A program made the translations under genes and the position numbers. From Acidisphaera sp. (lineage in GTDB: Bacteria; Pseudomonadota; Alphaproteobacteria; Acetobacterales; Acetobacteraceae), in NCBI GenBank assembly GCA_019240395.1, contig JAFAYM010000122.1, positions 1 to 56,396 on the forward strand: a stretch of 56,396 nucleotides of DNA, given 5' to 3'. Positions 8,075 through 16,529 of this stretch are shown here, in pieces. The notes beneath the pieces are model-generated. The model made no database searches. It was given only the letters and a program-made list of their open reading frames with translations, and was not told where the DNA came from. Numbering within the stretch: the first letter of the stretch is position 1; every line of letters begins with the position of its first letter.

Positions 8075-9400
8075 ATGACGACATTCGTACGAGCTCCCCT
8101 CCCCCGCCTCTCCCGACGCGGTCTGCTGGCAGGAGCGGTGGCTGGCGGCCTCGGGGTGCGCCGCGCCGGCGCCGCCGGAAAGACCACGGTGACGTTTGCG
8201 GGCTGGGCGTTCGAGCCGCAGGTGACCGAGGCCGACGTCAACCGGTTCATGCAGGAAAATCCGGATCTCGAGGTGAAATACACGCCGCTCGATCTGCAGC
8301 TCTACAACGCCAAGATGGTGGCGCTGTTCTCCGCCGGTTCGCAGCCCGACGCGTTCTATATCCGCGACACCGATCTCGGCGCCTGGGTCGAGGCGGGATG
8401 GGTGCAGCCGATCGAAGGAATGAAGAACCTCGACAGCCTGGATGCCGACATCTTCCCGTTCAACCTGCAATCGCTGAAATACCGCGGCAAGCAGTACGGC
8501 ACGCCCTATTACGGCGACATCTTCATCTACATCTACGCCAAATCGGCTCTCGCCAAGGCGGGTATGAAGCCGCCGGTGACGCTCGACGAACTCAAGAATG
8601 CGGCGCTGGAAGTGAAGAAGGCCGGGATCGCCGAGTATCCGATCCTCAAGGGCTACAAGACCGATGTCGACGGGCTGAGCGAGTTCTGGTCGATGGTGTT
8701 CGCCTCGGGCGGCCATCTGTTCGATGCGGACATGAACCCCGTCTATCCCACGCAGGACAAGACCGCGCTCGGCGTGCTGGAATGGCTGGTCGATGCGATG
8801 CACACCTGGAAGATCCTCGATCCGCGTGGCCTGGAGCTCGACCAGACGCAGGCGCGGGATGCTTATATCGGCGGCCAGGGCGTGTTCACCTCGAATGTCG
8901 GCAACGTGTTTCCGCGCGCCAACAATCCGCAATACAGCAAGCGCGCCGGCGACCTGCAGCTCACCCGCTTTCCCGGCCTGCAGGATGTCGGCAAGGGGCC
9001 GATGGGATGGACCCGCCTGTATGGCATCAGCGCCGACACCAAGGTGCGCGATGCGAGCTGGCGGCTGATCTACTACATGGGCGGCAAGGATGCGGCCGGC
9101 GCCTACTCCACCGCGAAGGACTGGTATCTGCGCTACGGCGTCGGCTACGCCTTCAAGTCGCTGGACAAGGATCCCGACATCATCGCCCTGCAGCAGAAGG
9201 CCGGATACGACCTCGACGTGCGCAGCCAGCAATACGGCACCGCCCAGGCGCGGGAGAATATCAGCGCGCCGTGGTACAGCGACTGGGACCGCTACACGCA
9301 GCAGCAGATCCAGAACGTGCTGCTCGGCCAGACCAAGCCGCAGGAGGCGCTGATGGCGTCGGCGCAGAAGGCGCGCGAGCTGAAGAAGAGCGGGGGCTAG
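8075..9400 (+). CDS. ABC transporter sugar-binding protein (family 1) with Tat-like signal
   Basis: Extracellular solute-binding protein of 441 residues that should feed the two permeases upstream. The N-terminus has a twin-arginine motif (SRRGLLAG, arginines 14-15) followed by a small-residue region ending AGAAGKTT, so export is probably by the Tat route. Family-1 features include VTFAGWAFEPQVTEADVN, SAGSQPDAFYIRDTDLG and a C-terminal segment with GKDAAGAYSTAK. Separated by 31 bases from the permeases. Substrate unknown. Confidence 0.87.
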   Translation: MTTFVRAPLPRLSRRGLLAGAVAGGLGVRRAGAAGKTTVTFAGWAFEPQVTEADVNRFMQENPDLEVKYTPLDLQLYNAKMVALFSAGSQPDAFYIRDTDLGAWVEAGWVQPIEGMKNLDSLDADIFPFNLQSLKYRGKQYGTPYYGDIFIYIYAKSALAKAGMKPPVTLDELKNAALEVKKAGIAEYPILKGYKTDVDGLSEFWSMVFASGGHLFDADMNPVYPTQDKTALGVLEWLVDAMHTWKILDPRGLELDQTQARDAYIGGQGVFTSNVGNVFPRANNPQYSKRAGDLQLTRFPGLQDVGKGPMGWTRLYGISADTKVRDASWRLIYYMGGKDAAGAYSTAKDWYLRYGVGYAFKSLDKDPDIIALQQKAGYDLDVRSQQYGTAQARENISAPWYSDWDRYTQQQIQNVLLGQTKPQEALMASAQKARELKKSGG

Positions 9401-9405
9401 TTCGG

Positions 9406-10140
9406 GTGCAGGCGATCGAGCGCCCGGGTGCCGGGCCGGCGGTCCTGTTCATCCACGGCTTCTGCCAGTCCTCGGCGTATTGGCAGCCGACGCTGGACCG
9501 GCTGGCGGGCGGCGGCCTGGCCGTGGATCTTCCGGGCTTCGGTGCTTCGGCGGCGCTGCCCGGGCCGTACACGATGCCGGGCTATGCCGATGCGCTGGCG
9601 CGGCTGCTAGACGAGCGCAATCTCGACCGTGTCGCCGTGGTCGGCGGCTCGATGGGGGGCGTGGTCGCGCAGTTCCTGGCGCTTCGTCATCCCGCGCGCG
9701 TGTCGCGGCTGCTGCTGGTGGCGACGGGCGCATTTACCGCCGATCCCGCGGGCGCGCTGGCCAAGGCCGATGCGCTCGCCGCCGGCGCCTGGGACGAAGC
9801 GACGGTGGCGCCCATCGTCGCGGGATTTTTCCGCAGGCCGCCGGAAGGCGTCGACGCATTCCGCCGGATTGCGCTCTCCGCCTCGCAGCACGCGGCGGTC
9901 GCGGCGGCGCGGTCCAATGCGCAGTCACGCACGTTCGAGGAGTTGCACGCGATCACGGCCCCGACGCTGATCATCCAGGGGCGCCACGATCGCGCGCGCA
10001 CGCCCGAGCACGGGGAAGCGATGCGCGCCCGCATTCCGGGGGCGCGGCTGGCGGTGCTCGAGGGCTCCGGGCATACGCCGCAGCTCGAAGAGCCGGAGGC
10101 GTTCCACGCCTTGGCGCTGCCGTTCCTGGGTCCCGCTTAA
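9406..10140 (+). CDS. Alpha/beta hydrolase
   Basis: A 244-residue alpha/beta hydrolase with LFIHGFCQSSAYW (oxyanion loop), nucleophile elbow GGSMGG, acid in IQGRHDRARTPEHG and catalytic histidine in GSGHTPQLEEP. Begins at GTG 9406, five bases after the binding-protein stop, and is followed three bases later by the SDR gene, so all are likely one operon. Similar to small esterases and lactonases. In this context it may hydrolyse a lactone or ester derived from the imported compound (inference). Confidence 0.85.
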   Translation: MQAIERPGAGPAVLFIHGFCQSSAYWQPTLDRLAGGGLAVDLPGFGASAALPGPYTMPGYADALARLLDERNLDRVAVVGGSMGGVVAQFLALRHPARVSRLLLVATGAFTADPAGALAKADALAAGAWDEATVAPIVAGFFRRPPEGVDAFRRIALSASQHAAVAAARSNAQSRTFEELHAITAPTLIIQGRHDRARTPEHGEAMRARIPGARLAVLEGSGHTPQLEEPEAFHALALPFLGPA

Positions 10141-10155
10141 GTCATGGAGGCAGCC

Positions 10156-10926
10156 ATGCTCATTGAGGACCTGAAAGGCAAAGTCTGCCTGATCACCGGA
10201 GCCAGCCGCGGCATCGGCGCCGCCGTGGCACTCGGCCTCGGGCGCAGCGGCATGCACCTCGGCGTGCACTACAACACCGGCGCGGCGCTCGCCGCCTCGG
10301 TGCGCGACGGTGTGGAAGCGGCCGGGGGCGAGGCCTTTCTCCTGCAGGGCGACATCGCCGTCCCCGGCACGATGGAGCGCCTGCTCGCCGAGACGGTGGC
10401 GCAGTACGGCCGGCTCGACATCCTGATCAACAACGCCGGCGACCTCATCGAGCGGCGGCTGATCACCGAGACGCCCGACACCTTGTTCGAGCAGCAAGTG
10501 GCGATCAACATGCGCCCGGTCTTCGCGGGCTGCCGCGCCGCGGTCGCGCAGTTTCGCGGACAGGGCAGCGGCGGCGTGATCATCAATCTGAGCTCGGTCG
10601 CGGCGCGCACCGGCGGCGGGGGCGGCTCTTCGCTCTACGCCGCGAGCAAGGCGTTCGTCGCGACGTTCACGCGCGCCTTGGCCAAGGAAGTGGCGGCCGA
10701 GGGCATTCGCGTGAATGCGGTCTCGCCCGGCGTGATTGCCACCCCGTTGCAGGACCGCACGACCTCGCCGGAACAGCAGGAGGCGGCGCGCCGACAGATC
10801 CCGATGGGCCGGATCGGCGCCGCCGACGAATGCGTCGGCGCGTTTCTCTTCCTGTGCTCCGAGCGGCTGAGCAGCTACGTCACCGGGCAGATCATCGAGG
10901 TCAATGGCGGGCTCGTCATGCCCTGA
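10156..10926 (+). CDS. Short-chain dehydrogenase/reductase (SDR)
   Basis: Classical NAD(P)-dependent SDR, 256 residues: cofactor motif TGASRGIG at 14-21, NNAG, catalytic YAASK with Tyr161 and Lys165, and the C-terminal SYVTGQIIEVNGG. I prefer ATG 10156, which has GGAGG five bases upstream, over the ATG at 10144. Last gene of the ABC importer operon; the family includes sugar, sugar-alcohol and 3-oxoacyl reductases, and the context favours a sugar or polyol dehydrogenase. Confidence 0.87.
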   Translation: MLIEDLKGKVCLITGASRGIGAAVALGLGRSGMHLGVHYNTGAALAASVRDGVEAAGGEAFLLQGDIAVPGTMERLLAETVAQYGRLDILINNAGDLIERRLITETPDTLFEQQVAINMRPVFAGCRAAVAQFRGQGSGGVIINLSSVAARTGGGGGSSLYAASKAFVATFTRALAKEVAAEGIRVNAVSPGVIATPLQDRTTSPEQQEAARRQIPMGRIGAADECVGAFLFLCSERLSSYVTGQIIEVNGGLVMP

Positions 10927-11049
10927 GAAGCACTTCCGCACCCGGACCGTTCCCGGTGCGAAATTGCTTGCGAATGCGACGGCATGGGATTACGATGACC
11001 GAGATCGAGAGTGTCGGTGTCCCTGCAAGCGGCCGAGATCAGGAAGCCC

Positions 11050-11631
11050 ATGATCCGATTTGCCCTCTTCGCTGCATTGTCCCTCGGCCTGCTTTCCGGC
11101 TGCTGCACCCCGCCGCTGGTGGCCTCGGTCAACGTGCCGACCTTGCCGCAGCAGGCGTCGAACTGGTGCTGGGCGGCGAGCGGCCAGATGACCATGGCCT
11201 ATTTCGGCCATGGCGTGAGCGAGTGCACCCAGGCCAACAACGAGTTCTCCCAGACGAAATGCTGCCAGGACAATTCGGGCAGCTGCAACAACGGGGGCTG
11301 GCCGGAATACGGGAAATACGGCTTCACCGCGACGCAGACCTCCAACGCGGCGTTGAGCTGGGCGGATGTTCAGAGCCAGATCTTCTGCGCCAACAAGCCG
11401 GTGGCGTTCAGCTGGCACTGGACGGGCGGGGGCGGGCACATGATGGTGCTCAAGGGCTATGCCGTCGTGAACAACACGCAATATGTCGACGTGAACGATC
11501 CCGAGCCTTACACCAATCTTTCGACCCCGACCGGGGGAACCGAGACGATCATGACCTACGCCCGCTACGTCAGCGACACCGACCACACGCACTGGAACGA
11601 CTACTACAACATCACCTACACCGGTCAGTGA
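11050..11631 (+). CDS. Papain-like cysteine protease lipoprotein (AvrRpt2/C70-like)
   Basis: Predicted lipoprotein of 193 residues: hydrophobic signal then the lipobox LLSGC with the modified Cys near residue 20. The mature part looks like the AvrRpt2-type papain-like peptidases, with catalytic Cys40 in NWCWAAS, His130 in GGGGHMMVLKGY and an Asn/Asp pair in VDVNDPEPY (147-150). Two further cysteines in TKCCQDNSGSC could form disulfides, fitting an extracytoplasmic enzyme. ATG 11050 follows AGGAAG. The next lipoprotein gene begins two bases after its stop. The catalytic assignment is by motif only. Confidence 0.8.
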   Translation: MIRFALFAALSLGLLSGCCTPPLVASVNVPTLPQQASNWCWAASGQMTMAYFGHGVSECTQANNEFSQTKCCQDNSGSCNNGGWPEYGKYGFTATQTSNAALSWADVQSQIFCANKPVAFSWHWTGGGGHMMVLKGYAVVNNTQYVDVNDPEPYTNLSTPTGGTETIMTYARYVSDTDHTHWNDYYNITYTGQ

Positions 11632-11632
11632 G

Positions 11633-12295
11633 ATGCGGGTCAGTGGGATGTGGAAGTTCGCACTCGCGCCGGTCACCGCCTTGCTGCTGCTCGGGGGGTG
11701 TGCTGCCGGGACCGGCGCCGCCATGGAGCCGCCGCCGGTGCCCGGCCCGCCAGAGACGGCACAGCTCGGCGCGGCGCAGCAGGGCCTGGCCACCTTCCGC
11801 AGCCTGGTGACCCCGCAGAATTATCGCGGGCTGGGCTTTGCCTCGCCCGACGACATCGGCCGCGCCGAGCTCGGAACGCCGCTGCCGTTCTATCGCATCG
11901 AGCTCGAGGCGCTGCGGCGCTACACGCCGAACACTCCAGCGCAGGATCTTCTGGTCAATGCTCAGCGCAGCCTCTATCCCGTGATGGTCGACGGCCGCGT
12001 CGCCTCCTCGATCTTCGTCACCGGCCACAACGACGGCTGGCGGGCGACGGATTTCGGCAATGCCGATCTGGCGCGCGCCACCTCGGCGATGCGCCGCGTC
12101 CCGAGCGACATCGTCGTGCAGATTCCCGCGGCCAAGCTCACCTTCATCGCCCGCGGACAGGGTGCCGACATGACGCTGACGCCGGTGATGGACGATCCGC
12201 GCTTCGGCTTCAGGGCCGGCCAGGCGCTCCCCGCCTCGCGCGTGCTGCCGATCGTGCAGCGCGGCATGGCGGACTACAACGGGCTGCCGCAATAG
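11633..12295 (+). CDS. Uncharacterised lipoprotein paired with cysteine protease
   Basis: A 220-residue protein with a lipoprotein signal: hydrophobic ALAPVTALLLLGGC followed by a Pro-rich linker. The remainder (residues 40-220) is soluble and matches no family I recognise; a possible domain starts at LVTPQNYRGLGF and includes DGRVASSIFVTGHNDGW. Its start is one base from the upstream stop, so it is co-translated with the protease and may be its substrate, inhibitor or anchor partner. An in-frame ATG at 11648 is an alternative start. Confidence 0.75.
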   Translation: MRVSGMWKFALAPVTALLLLGGCAAGTGAAMEPPPVPGPPETAQLGAAQQGLATFRSLVTPQNYRGLGFASPDDIGRAELGTPLPFYRIELEALRRYTPNTPAQDLLVNAQRSLYPVMVDGRVASSIFVTGHNDGWRATDFGNADLARATSAMRRVPSDIVVQIPAAKLTFIARGQGADMTLTPVMDDPRFGFRAGQALPASRVLPIVQRGMADYNGLPQ

Positions 12296-12310
12296 CCTGA
12301 TCGGGCCACA

Positions 12311-13294
12311 TTACTCGCCCCACACGTCGCCCAGGAACCGCAGCCAGTTCTCGCCCATGATCCCGCGGATGCGGCTCTCCGGCCAGCCGCGGGCGACCAT
12401 GGCGCGGGTCAGGTTGCCGAAATCCTCAATCTTCTCGAGACCTTTCGGCTGCGGCGGCACCTCCGGATCGGCGGTCACCTGGCGCCCGTCGCCCTTGTCG
12501 CTGGCGAGGTATTTGAAGAAGGCGAGGTCCTGATCCTGGGTGAAGTCGGTGCCGATGCCGACCGAGCCTTCCCCCATCACGTCGATGAAATGCTCGATGC
12601 CGGTCAGGCAGTCGCCCACCGTCGTCTCGCCACCTTTCGGCAGGAACGGCGTGTAGGTTGCGAAGCCGACGAAGCCGCCATGGTCGGCCAGGACGCGTAG
12701 CTGCTCGTCGGTCTTGTTGCGGGGGTGCGGCTTCTGCGCCGCCGGGCAGCCATGCGTCACCGCCACCGGCTTGCGCGAGTGGCGCACCGCGTCGTCACTG
12801 GTCTTCGCGCCGACATGCGACAGGTCCACCAGGATGCCGAGCGCGTTCATCTCGTCGATGACGTCGCGGCCGAAATCGGACAGGCCGCCGTCACGGCTCT
12901 CCCAGCAGCCGGTGCCGACCCAGTTCTGCGTGTTGTAGGTCAGCTGCATCACCCGCACGCCGAGATCGCGGAAGAGGCGCAGGAACTCGATGCGGTCCTC
13001 GATGCCGCTGGTATTCTGCCAGCCCAGGATGATGCCGACCTTTCCCTCGGCCTTGGCGCGCCGGATGTCGGCCGTGCTGTGCACCTGCAGCAGGATGTCC
13101 TGGTACGCGGTGAACCAGGCCTTCCATTGCGCGATGTTGGCCATCGAGCCGCGAAAGCCCTCCCACACCGAACAGGTGCAGTTCACCGCGGTCAGCCCGC
13201 CGCGCTGCATGTGCTCGAACACCGAGCGGCTCCAGTTCGAGATCATCAGGCCGTCGATGACGATGGCATCGCGGTGCAGTTGCTCGGCGTCCAA
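12311..13294 (-). CDS. Membrane dipeptidase (peptidase family M19)
   Basis: Zinc dipeptidase related to renal dipeptidase, about 327 residues, amidohydrolase-type barrel. Signatures: HRDAIVIDG near the N-terminus, the TYNTQN segment, VDLSHVG, VAVTHG and GSVGIGTDFTQ with the conserved Asp. The start is uncertain: TTG 13294 has GGAGG five bases upstream and gives the usual family N-terminus, while TTG 13333 would add 13 residues with no ribosome site. Family members cleave dipeptides, some with D-residues or beta-lactams. No signal peptide, so probably cytoplasmic here. Confidence 0.88.
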   Translation of the reverse strand: MDAEQLHRDAIVIDGLMISNWSRSVFEHMQRGGLTAVNCTCSVWEGFRGSMANIAQWKAWFTAYQDILLQVHSTADIRRAKAEGKVGIILGWQNTSGIEDRIEFLRLFRDLGVRVMQLTYNTQNWVGTGCWESRDGGLSDFGRDVIDEMNALGILVDLSHVGAKTSDDAVRHSRKPVAVTHGCPAAQKPHPRNKTDEQLRVLADHGGFVGFATYTPFLPKGGETTVGDCLTGIEHFIDVMGEGSVGIGTDFTQDQDLAFFKYLASDKGDGRQVTADPEVPPQPKGLEKIEDFGNLTRAMVARGWPESRIRGIMGENWLRFLGDVWGE

Positions 13295-13361
13295 GCTGTC
13301 CTCCAGGAATGCAAGGCCAGGGCTCTGCCCCAAGCGCTGAAGCCATGGTTTCGCAGGCGGC

Positions 13362-13919
13362 CTATGGCGGCGAGGGACAGAGCCCCTCGCCTTTTTTCTT
13401 CTCCCGTTCCATGGCTTCGCTGATCAGCCGGCGCGCTTCATCGGCATCGCCCCAGCCCTTGACCTTCACCCACTTGCCGGGTTCCAGATCCTTGTAGTGC
13501 TCGAAAAAATGCTGGATCTGCACCAGCGTTATCGAGGGAAGATCGGTATAGGTCTTGATGTCGACATAGCGCTGCGTCAGCTTGGGCGACGGCACCGCGA
13601 TGATCTTCTCGTCGCCGCCGCTTTCGTCCTCCATCTTCAGCACGCCGACCGGGCGCACGTTGATCACCGCACCCGGCACGATCGGCCGCGTATTCGCCAC
13701 CAGCACGTCTATCGGGTCGCCGTCCTCCGACAGCGTGTGCGGCACGAAGCCGTAATTCCCGGGATAGCGCATCGGCGTGTAAAGGAAGCGATCGACGAAC
13801 AGCGTCCCGGCTTCCTTGTCCATTTCGTATTTGATCGGCTCGCCGCCGATCTCGACCTCGACGACGACATTGACGTCATCCGGAGGATGATTGCCGGTGG
13901 CGATGGCATCGATGCGCAT
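13362..13919 (-). CDS. ppa: Inorganic pyrophosphatase (family I)
   Basis: Soluble Mg-dependent pyrophosphatase that hydrolyses PPi to phosphate. Shows the family core: [22 protein letters not shown] and the metal-binding [10 protein letters not shown], then IKTYTDLP and [17 protein letters not shown]. The start MRIDAIATG follows GGAG. The final [12 protein letters not shown] is not a usual end; it is encoded by an intergenic hairpin repeat, so the native reading frame seems to have lost its original stop. Activity should not be affected. Confidence 0.93.
   Translation of the reverse strand: MRIDAIATGNHPPDDVNVVVEVEIGGEPIKYEMDKEAGTLFVDRFLYTPMRYPGNYGFVPHTLSEDGDPIDVLVANTRPIVPGAVINVRPVGVLKMEDESGGDEKIIAVPSPKLTQRYVDIKTYTDLPSITLVQIQHFFEHYKDLEPGKWVKVKGWGDADEARRLISEAMEREKKKGEGLCPSPP
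13371..13389 (-). repeat. Double-hairpin intergenic repeat, copy F (one clear hairpin)
   Basis: CGAGGG pairs with CCCTCG around a 7-base loop, and is flanked on the pyrophosphatase side by the purine-rich stretch common to the repeat. The second hairpin (about 13341-13367) is poorly preserved. Sits in the end of ppa and the gap before the dipeptidase. Confidence 0.55.
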
Positions 13920-13985
13920 GAGAAATCTCCGAAATGCGGCGCCGAAGCTTAGCACCGGCGAGCCGGCCTGTCCCGGCCGGCCGGC

Positions 13986-15290
13986 TCAGGCGGCCCGGCG
14001 GTCCTGCCAATCCCAGGCGCGCATCACCCAGGGCACGAACCACGGATTGCCGGCGTAGAGCGGCACGGTGGGGAACGGTCGGTCGGCGAACACCGTCGCC
14101 GCGTCACCGGCGCCGAGGATCCGCCGCGCCGCCTTCATGCCGAGATAGGTCCCCATCGGCACGCCGGCAAAGCAGTAGCCCATGGCATAGGTGATGCCCT
14201 GGTGACTGCCGAGATGCGGCCAGAGATCGAAGGTGCCGGCGCAGCGGCCGGTCCAGGCGCGGCTCAGCGACACGCCGGCGAGATCGGGCAGCAGCCGGTC
14301 GAGCCGCGCCTGGAGCACGCCGGCCATGACCAGCGGATCGGTCTCGCCGTTGCCGGTGCAGCCGCCGAACAGGATGCGGCTGCCGTCCGGCGAGCGGCGC
14401 ATGAAGTCGATGTTGTGATTGTCGTCGAGATAGGTACGCCCATGCGGCAGCACGCGATCGAGCGTCGCCGCCGGCAGCGCCTCGGTCGCCACCATGAAGG
14501 CGTCGAACGGCACCACGCGGCGCTGCAGCCACGGCGTCGCCGCCCCGGTGTAGCCGTTCGTCGCCACCAGCACCTGGCGCGCCTGCACCGTGCCGCGCGC
14601 GGTCGTCACGGCGAAGCCCGAGCCGTTCGCCGCGATGCCGGTGACCGCTGTCTGCGGATGCATCTCCGCACCGGCCGCCTGCGCGCGATCGAGCAGGCCC
14701 TGGTGGTACAGGCCTGGATGGATCGAGCCGAGATCAGGCACCACGGCGCCGCCGTGATAGGCGTCAGAACCGATCTCCTCGTGCTGGCGCGCCCGCGGCA
14801 CCATCTCGAAATCCTGTCCGAGGTGCCGCCGCCGCAGCTCCAGCTCGGCGGCGATGCGCTCGTACTGCCCGGGCGAGACCGCCATGATGAAGCGCCCGCA
14901 AATGCGGAAATGGCAGTCGATGGCTTCGCGGCTCACGGTCTCGGCGACGCTGTCGAAAGCCGCCTGCATGTCGCGATAGACGGCGACGGCGAAGTCGAGC
15001 CCGCGTTTGCGCAGCAGCTTGCCGAAGGAATGCTTCAGCGTGCGTCCGACATAGCCGGCATTGCGCGAGGAAGCGCCGATGCCGAGCGCGTCGCGCTCCA
15101 GCACCGCCACCTGCATGCCGCCGCGTGCCAGATGCAGCGCCGCCGACAGGCCGGTGAAGCCGGAACCGACGATCGCCACATCCACCCGCGTCGGCAGCTC
15201 GGGTGCCATTGCTGCGGGCCTCGGTGCGGCGTCCCACCAATGCGGCGCCACCCGGAAATCCGCCGCCAGGCGCGCCGCCGGCCGGCGCAT
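13986..15290 (-). CDS. FAD-dependent amine/amino acid oxidoreductase (DAO fold, PuuB-like)
   Basis: A 434-residue flavoprotein of the D-amino acid oxidase superfamily. An N-terminal arm with HWWDAAPRP precedes the dinucleotide fold VAIVGSGFTG (GxGxxG at 42-47), then LERDALGIGASSRNAG, as in gamma-glutamylputrescine oxidase and related enzymes. Near the C-terminus are GRCAGTFDLWPHLG and YAMGYCFAGVPMG. ATG overlaps the upstream stop as TGATG, so it is translationally coupled to the acyl-CoA dehydrogenase-type gene. Probably oxidises a secondary or primary amine, releasing an aldehyde or keto acid. Confidence 0.87.
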   Translation of the reverse strand: MRRPAARLAADFRVAPHWWDAAPRPAAMAPELPTRVDVAIVGSGFTGLSAALHLARGGMQVAVLERDALGIGASSRNAGYVGRTLKHSFGKLLRKRGLDFAVAVYRDMQAAFDSVAETVSREAIDCHFRICGRFIMAVSPGQYERIAAELELRRRHLGQDFEMVPRARQHEEIGSDAYHGGAVVPDLGSIHPGLYHQGLLDRAQAAGAEMHPQTAVTGIAANGSGFAVTTARGTVQARQVLVATNGYTGAATPWLQRRVVPFDAFMVATEALPAATLDRVLPHGRTYLDDNHNIDFMRRSPDGSRILFGGCTGNGETDPLVMAGVLQARLDRLLPDLAGVSLSRAWTGRCAGTFDLWPHLGSHQGITYAMGYCFAGVPMGTYLGMKAARRILGAGDAATVFADRPFPTVPLYAGNPWFVPWVMRAWDWQDRRAA

Positions 15291-16261
15291 CACGCAGCCC
15301 CCGCGCGCTGCCGATCCAGCGCCAGCCAGCGGAACAGCTCCGCCATGCGCGCCCGCAGCAGCGCCTGATCGTCGCGACGCGTCCAATCATGCACGCCGGG
15401 ACGCACACCCGAGCCGGGGTCGCCCGCGAGTTCGGCGACCCGCGCCGGCGGCTGCGGCGAGCGATCGAGGTCGGGCTGCAGCGAGCGGGCGAACTGGACC
15501 ATCGTTTCGAGGCCGCCGAGATCGGCCGATTCGAGCGGCCCGGTGATCGCCAGCCGGCGGCCGAAGCTGTTGCGCACCACCGCGTCGATCGCCTCGGCGG
15601 AGGCGGCGCCGCTCGCCCACAGCGACCAGGCCTCCCGCAGCATGGCGAATTGCAGGCGGTTGCCGATGAAACCGGGAATCTCGCGGTCGATCACCACCGG
15701 CTCCTTGCCGGCCTCGCGCAGCCGGGCGCAGGTCCAGGCCAGCACTTCCGGCGCGCAGAGCGGCCCGCCGCACACCTCGACGAGCGGAATGAGCTGCGGC
15801 GGATACCAGAAATGCGTGGCAATGAGGCGCTCCCGCCGGATCACCCCTTCTGCCAGCGCGCCCGGCGGCTGTCCGCTCGAAGAGGCCAGCACGGCAGCGG
15901 GTGCGCACAGCGCATCGAGCTGCGCGAACAGACGACGCTTCAGCGCCAGATCCTCGGTGACTGCCTCGATGACCAGCTCGGCCTCCGCGGCTCGAGCGAG
16001 TTCCGTTGCAAACGTGATACGGTCGAGCGTCGCCGCGGCCGCCGCGTCGGTCAGGATTCCCTGGGCGACGAAATCGTCGAGGCTGGTGCGGATGCGTTCG
16101 CGCGCGGCGGCGAGGCTCTCGGCGGAACGGCCGATCAGCAGCACGCGCTTGCCGGCGGTCGCGAAAACCTGCGCGATGCCATGGCCGATGATGCCGTTGC
16201 CGATCACCGCCACGCTGCTGAGCGTGGGCAGCGTGGCAGCGTCTTCGCCCGGGTTCGTCAT
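15290..16261 (-). CDS. 3-hydroxyacyl-CoA dehydrogenase family protein (carnitine dehydrogenase-like)
   Basis: NAD-dependent dehydrogenase of 323 residues. The N-terminal Rossmann domain has VAVIGNGIIGHGIA (GxGxxG at 21-26), and the family Glu-rich VIEAVTEDLALKRRLF, SSSG and ATHFWYPPQLIPLVEV follow; the C-terminal helical domain begins PGFIGNRLQFAMLREA. The catalytic His lies in ATHFW. I chose ATG 16261; longer in-frame versions add an unconserved N-terminus. Coupled to a DAO-type oxidase, which suggests catabolism of a hydroxylated amine or carnitine-like compound (inference). Confidence 0.85.
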   Translation of the reverse strand: MTNPGEDAATLPTLSSVAVIGNGIIGHGIAQVFATAGKRVLLIGRSAESLAAARERIRTSLDDFVAQGILTDAAAAATLDRITFATELARAAEAELVIEAVTEDLALKRRLFAQLDALCAPAAVLASSSGQPPGALAEGVIRRERLIATHFWYPPQLIPLVEVCGGPLCAPEVLAWTCARLREAGKEPVVIDREIPGFIGNRLQFAMLREAWSLWASGAASAEAIDAVVRNSFGRRLAITGPLESADLGGLETMVQFARSLQPDLDRSPQPPARVAELAGDPGSGVRPGVHDWTRRDDQALLRARMAELFRWLALDRQRAGAA

Positions 16262-16529
16262 CTCCGCCTCGCTGCCTGCCTTCGGCTCGATTGGAAGCAT
16301 GCCCGAACGCGACAGCGTGCGGTAGATCGGCCGCCAGACATCTTCTATTTGTAGCACATGTCGGTATTCGTCTTTTTATTGTTGTGTCCGCTGCGGCGAT
16401 CCGTTAACTCCTTTCCAGGCCGGACGGCAAGTCGCGACCCATCAACCGCAAGTTAAACAGCGCATCAGGCGAGACACGCCGGGATGTGCATAAGAATAGG
16501 CTGGTCCTGCAAGCCGGAGCTGAAGCGTC
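16262..16529. promoter_or_regulatory. Divergent intergenic region ahead of the glycan locus
   Basis: A 268-base region between two divergent transcription units, the largest gap in the window. It includes a stretch at 16341-16386 that is clearly more AT-rich than its surroundings (for example TCTTTTTATTGTTG), a plausible place for two back-to-back promoters. I could not pick out a convincing -35/-10 pair. No RNA gene or riboswitch recognised. Confidence 0.4.

Noticed and set aside
6263-9400. Missing ATPase hidden in another frame of the importer operon
   Set aside because: No Walker A or LSGGQ-type motif occurs in any frame between 6263 and 10926.
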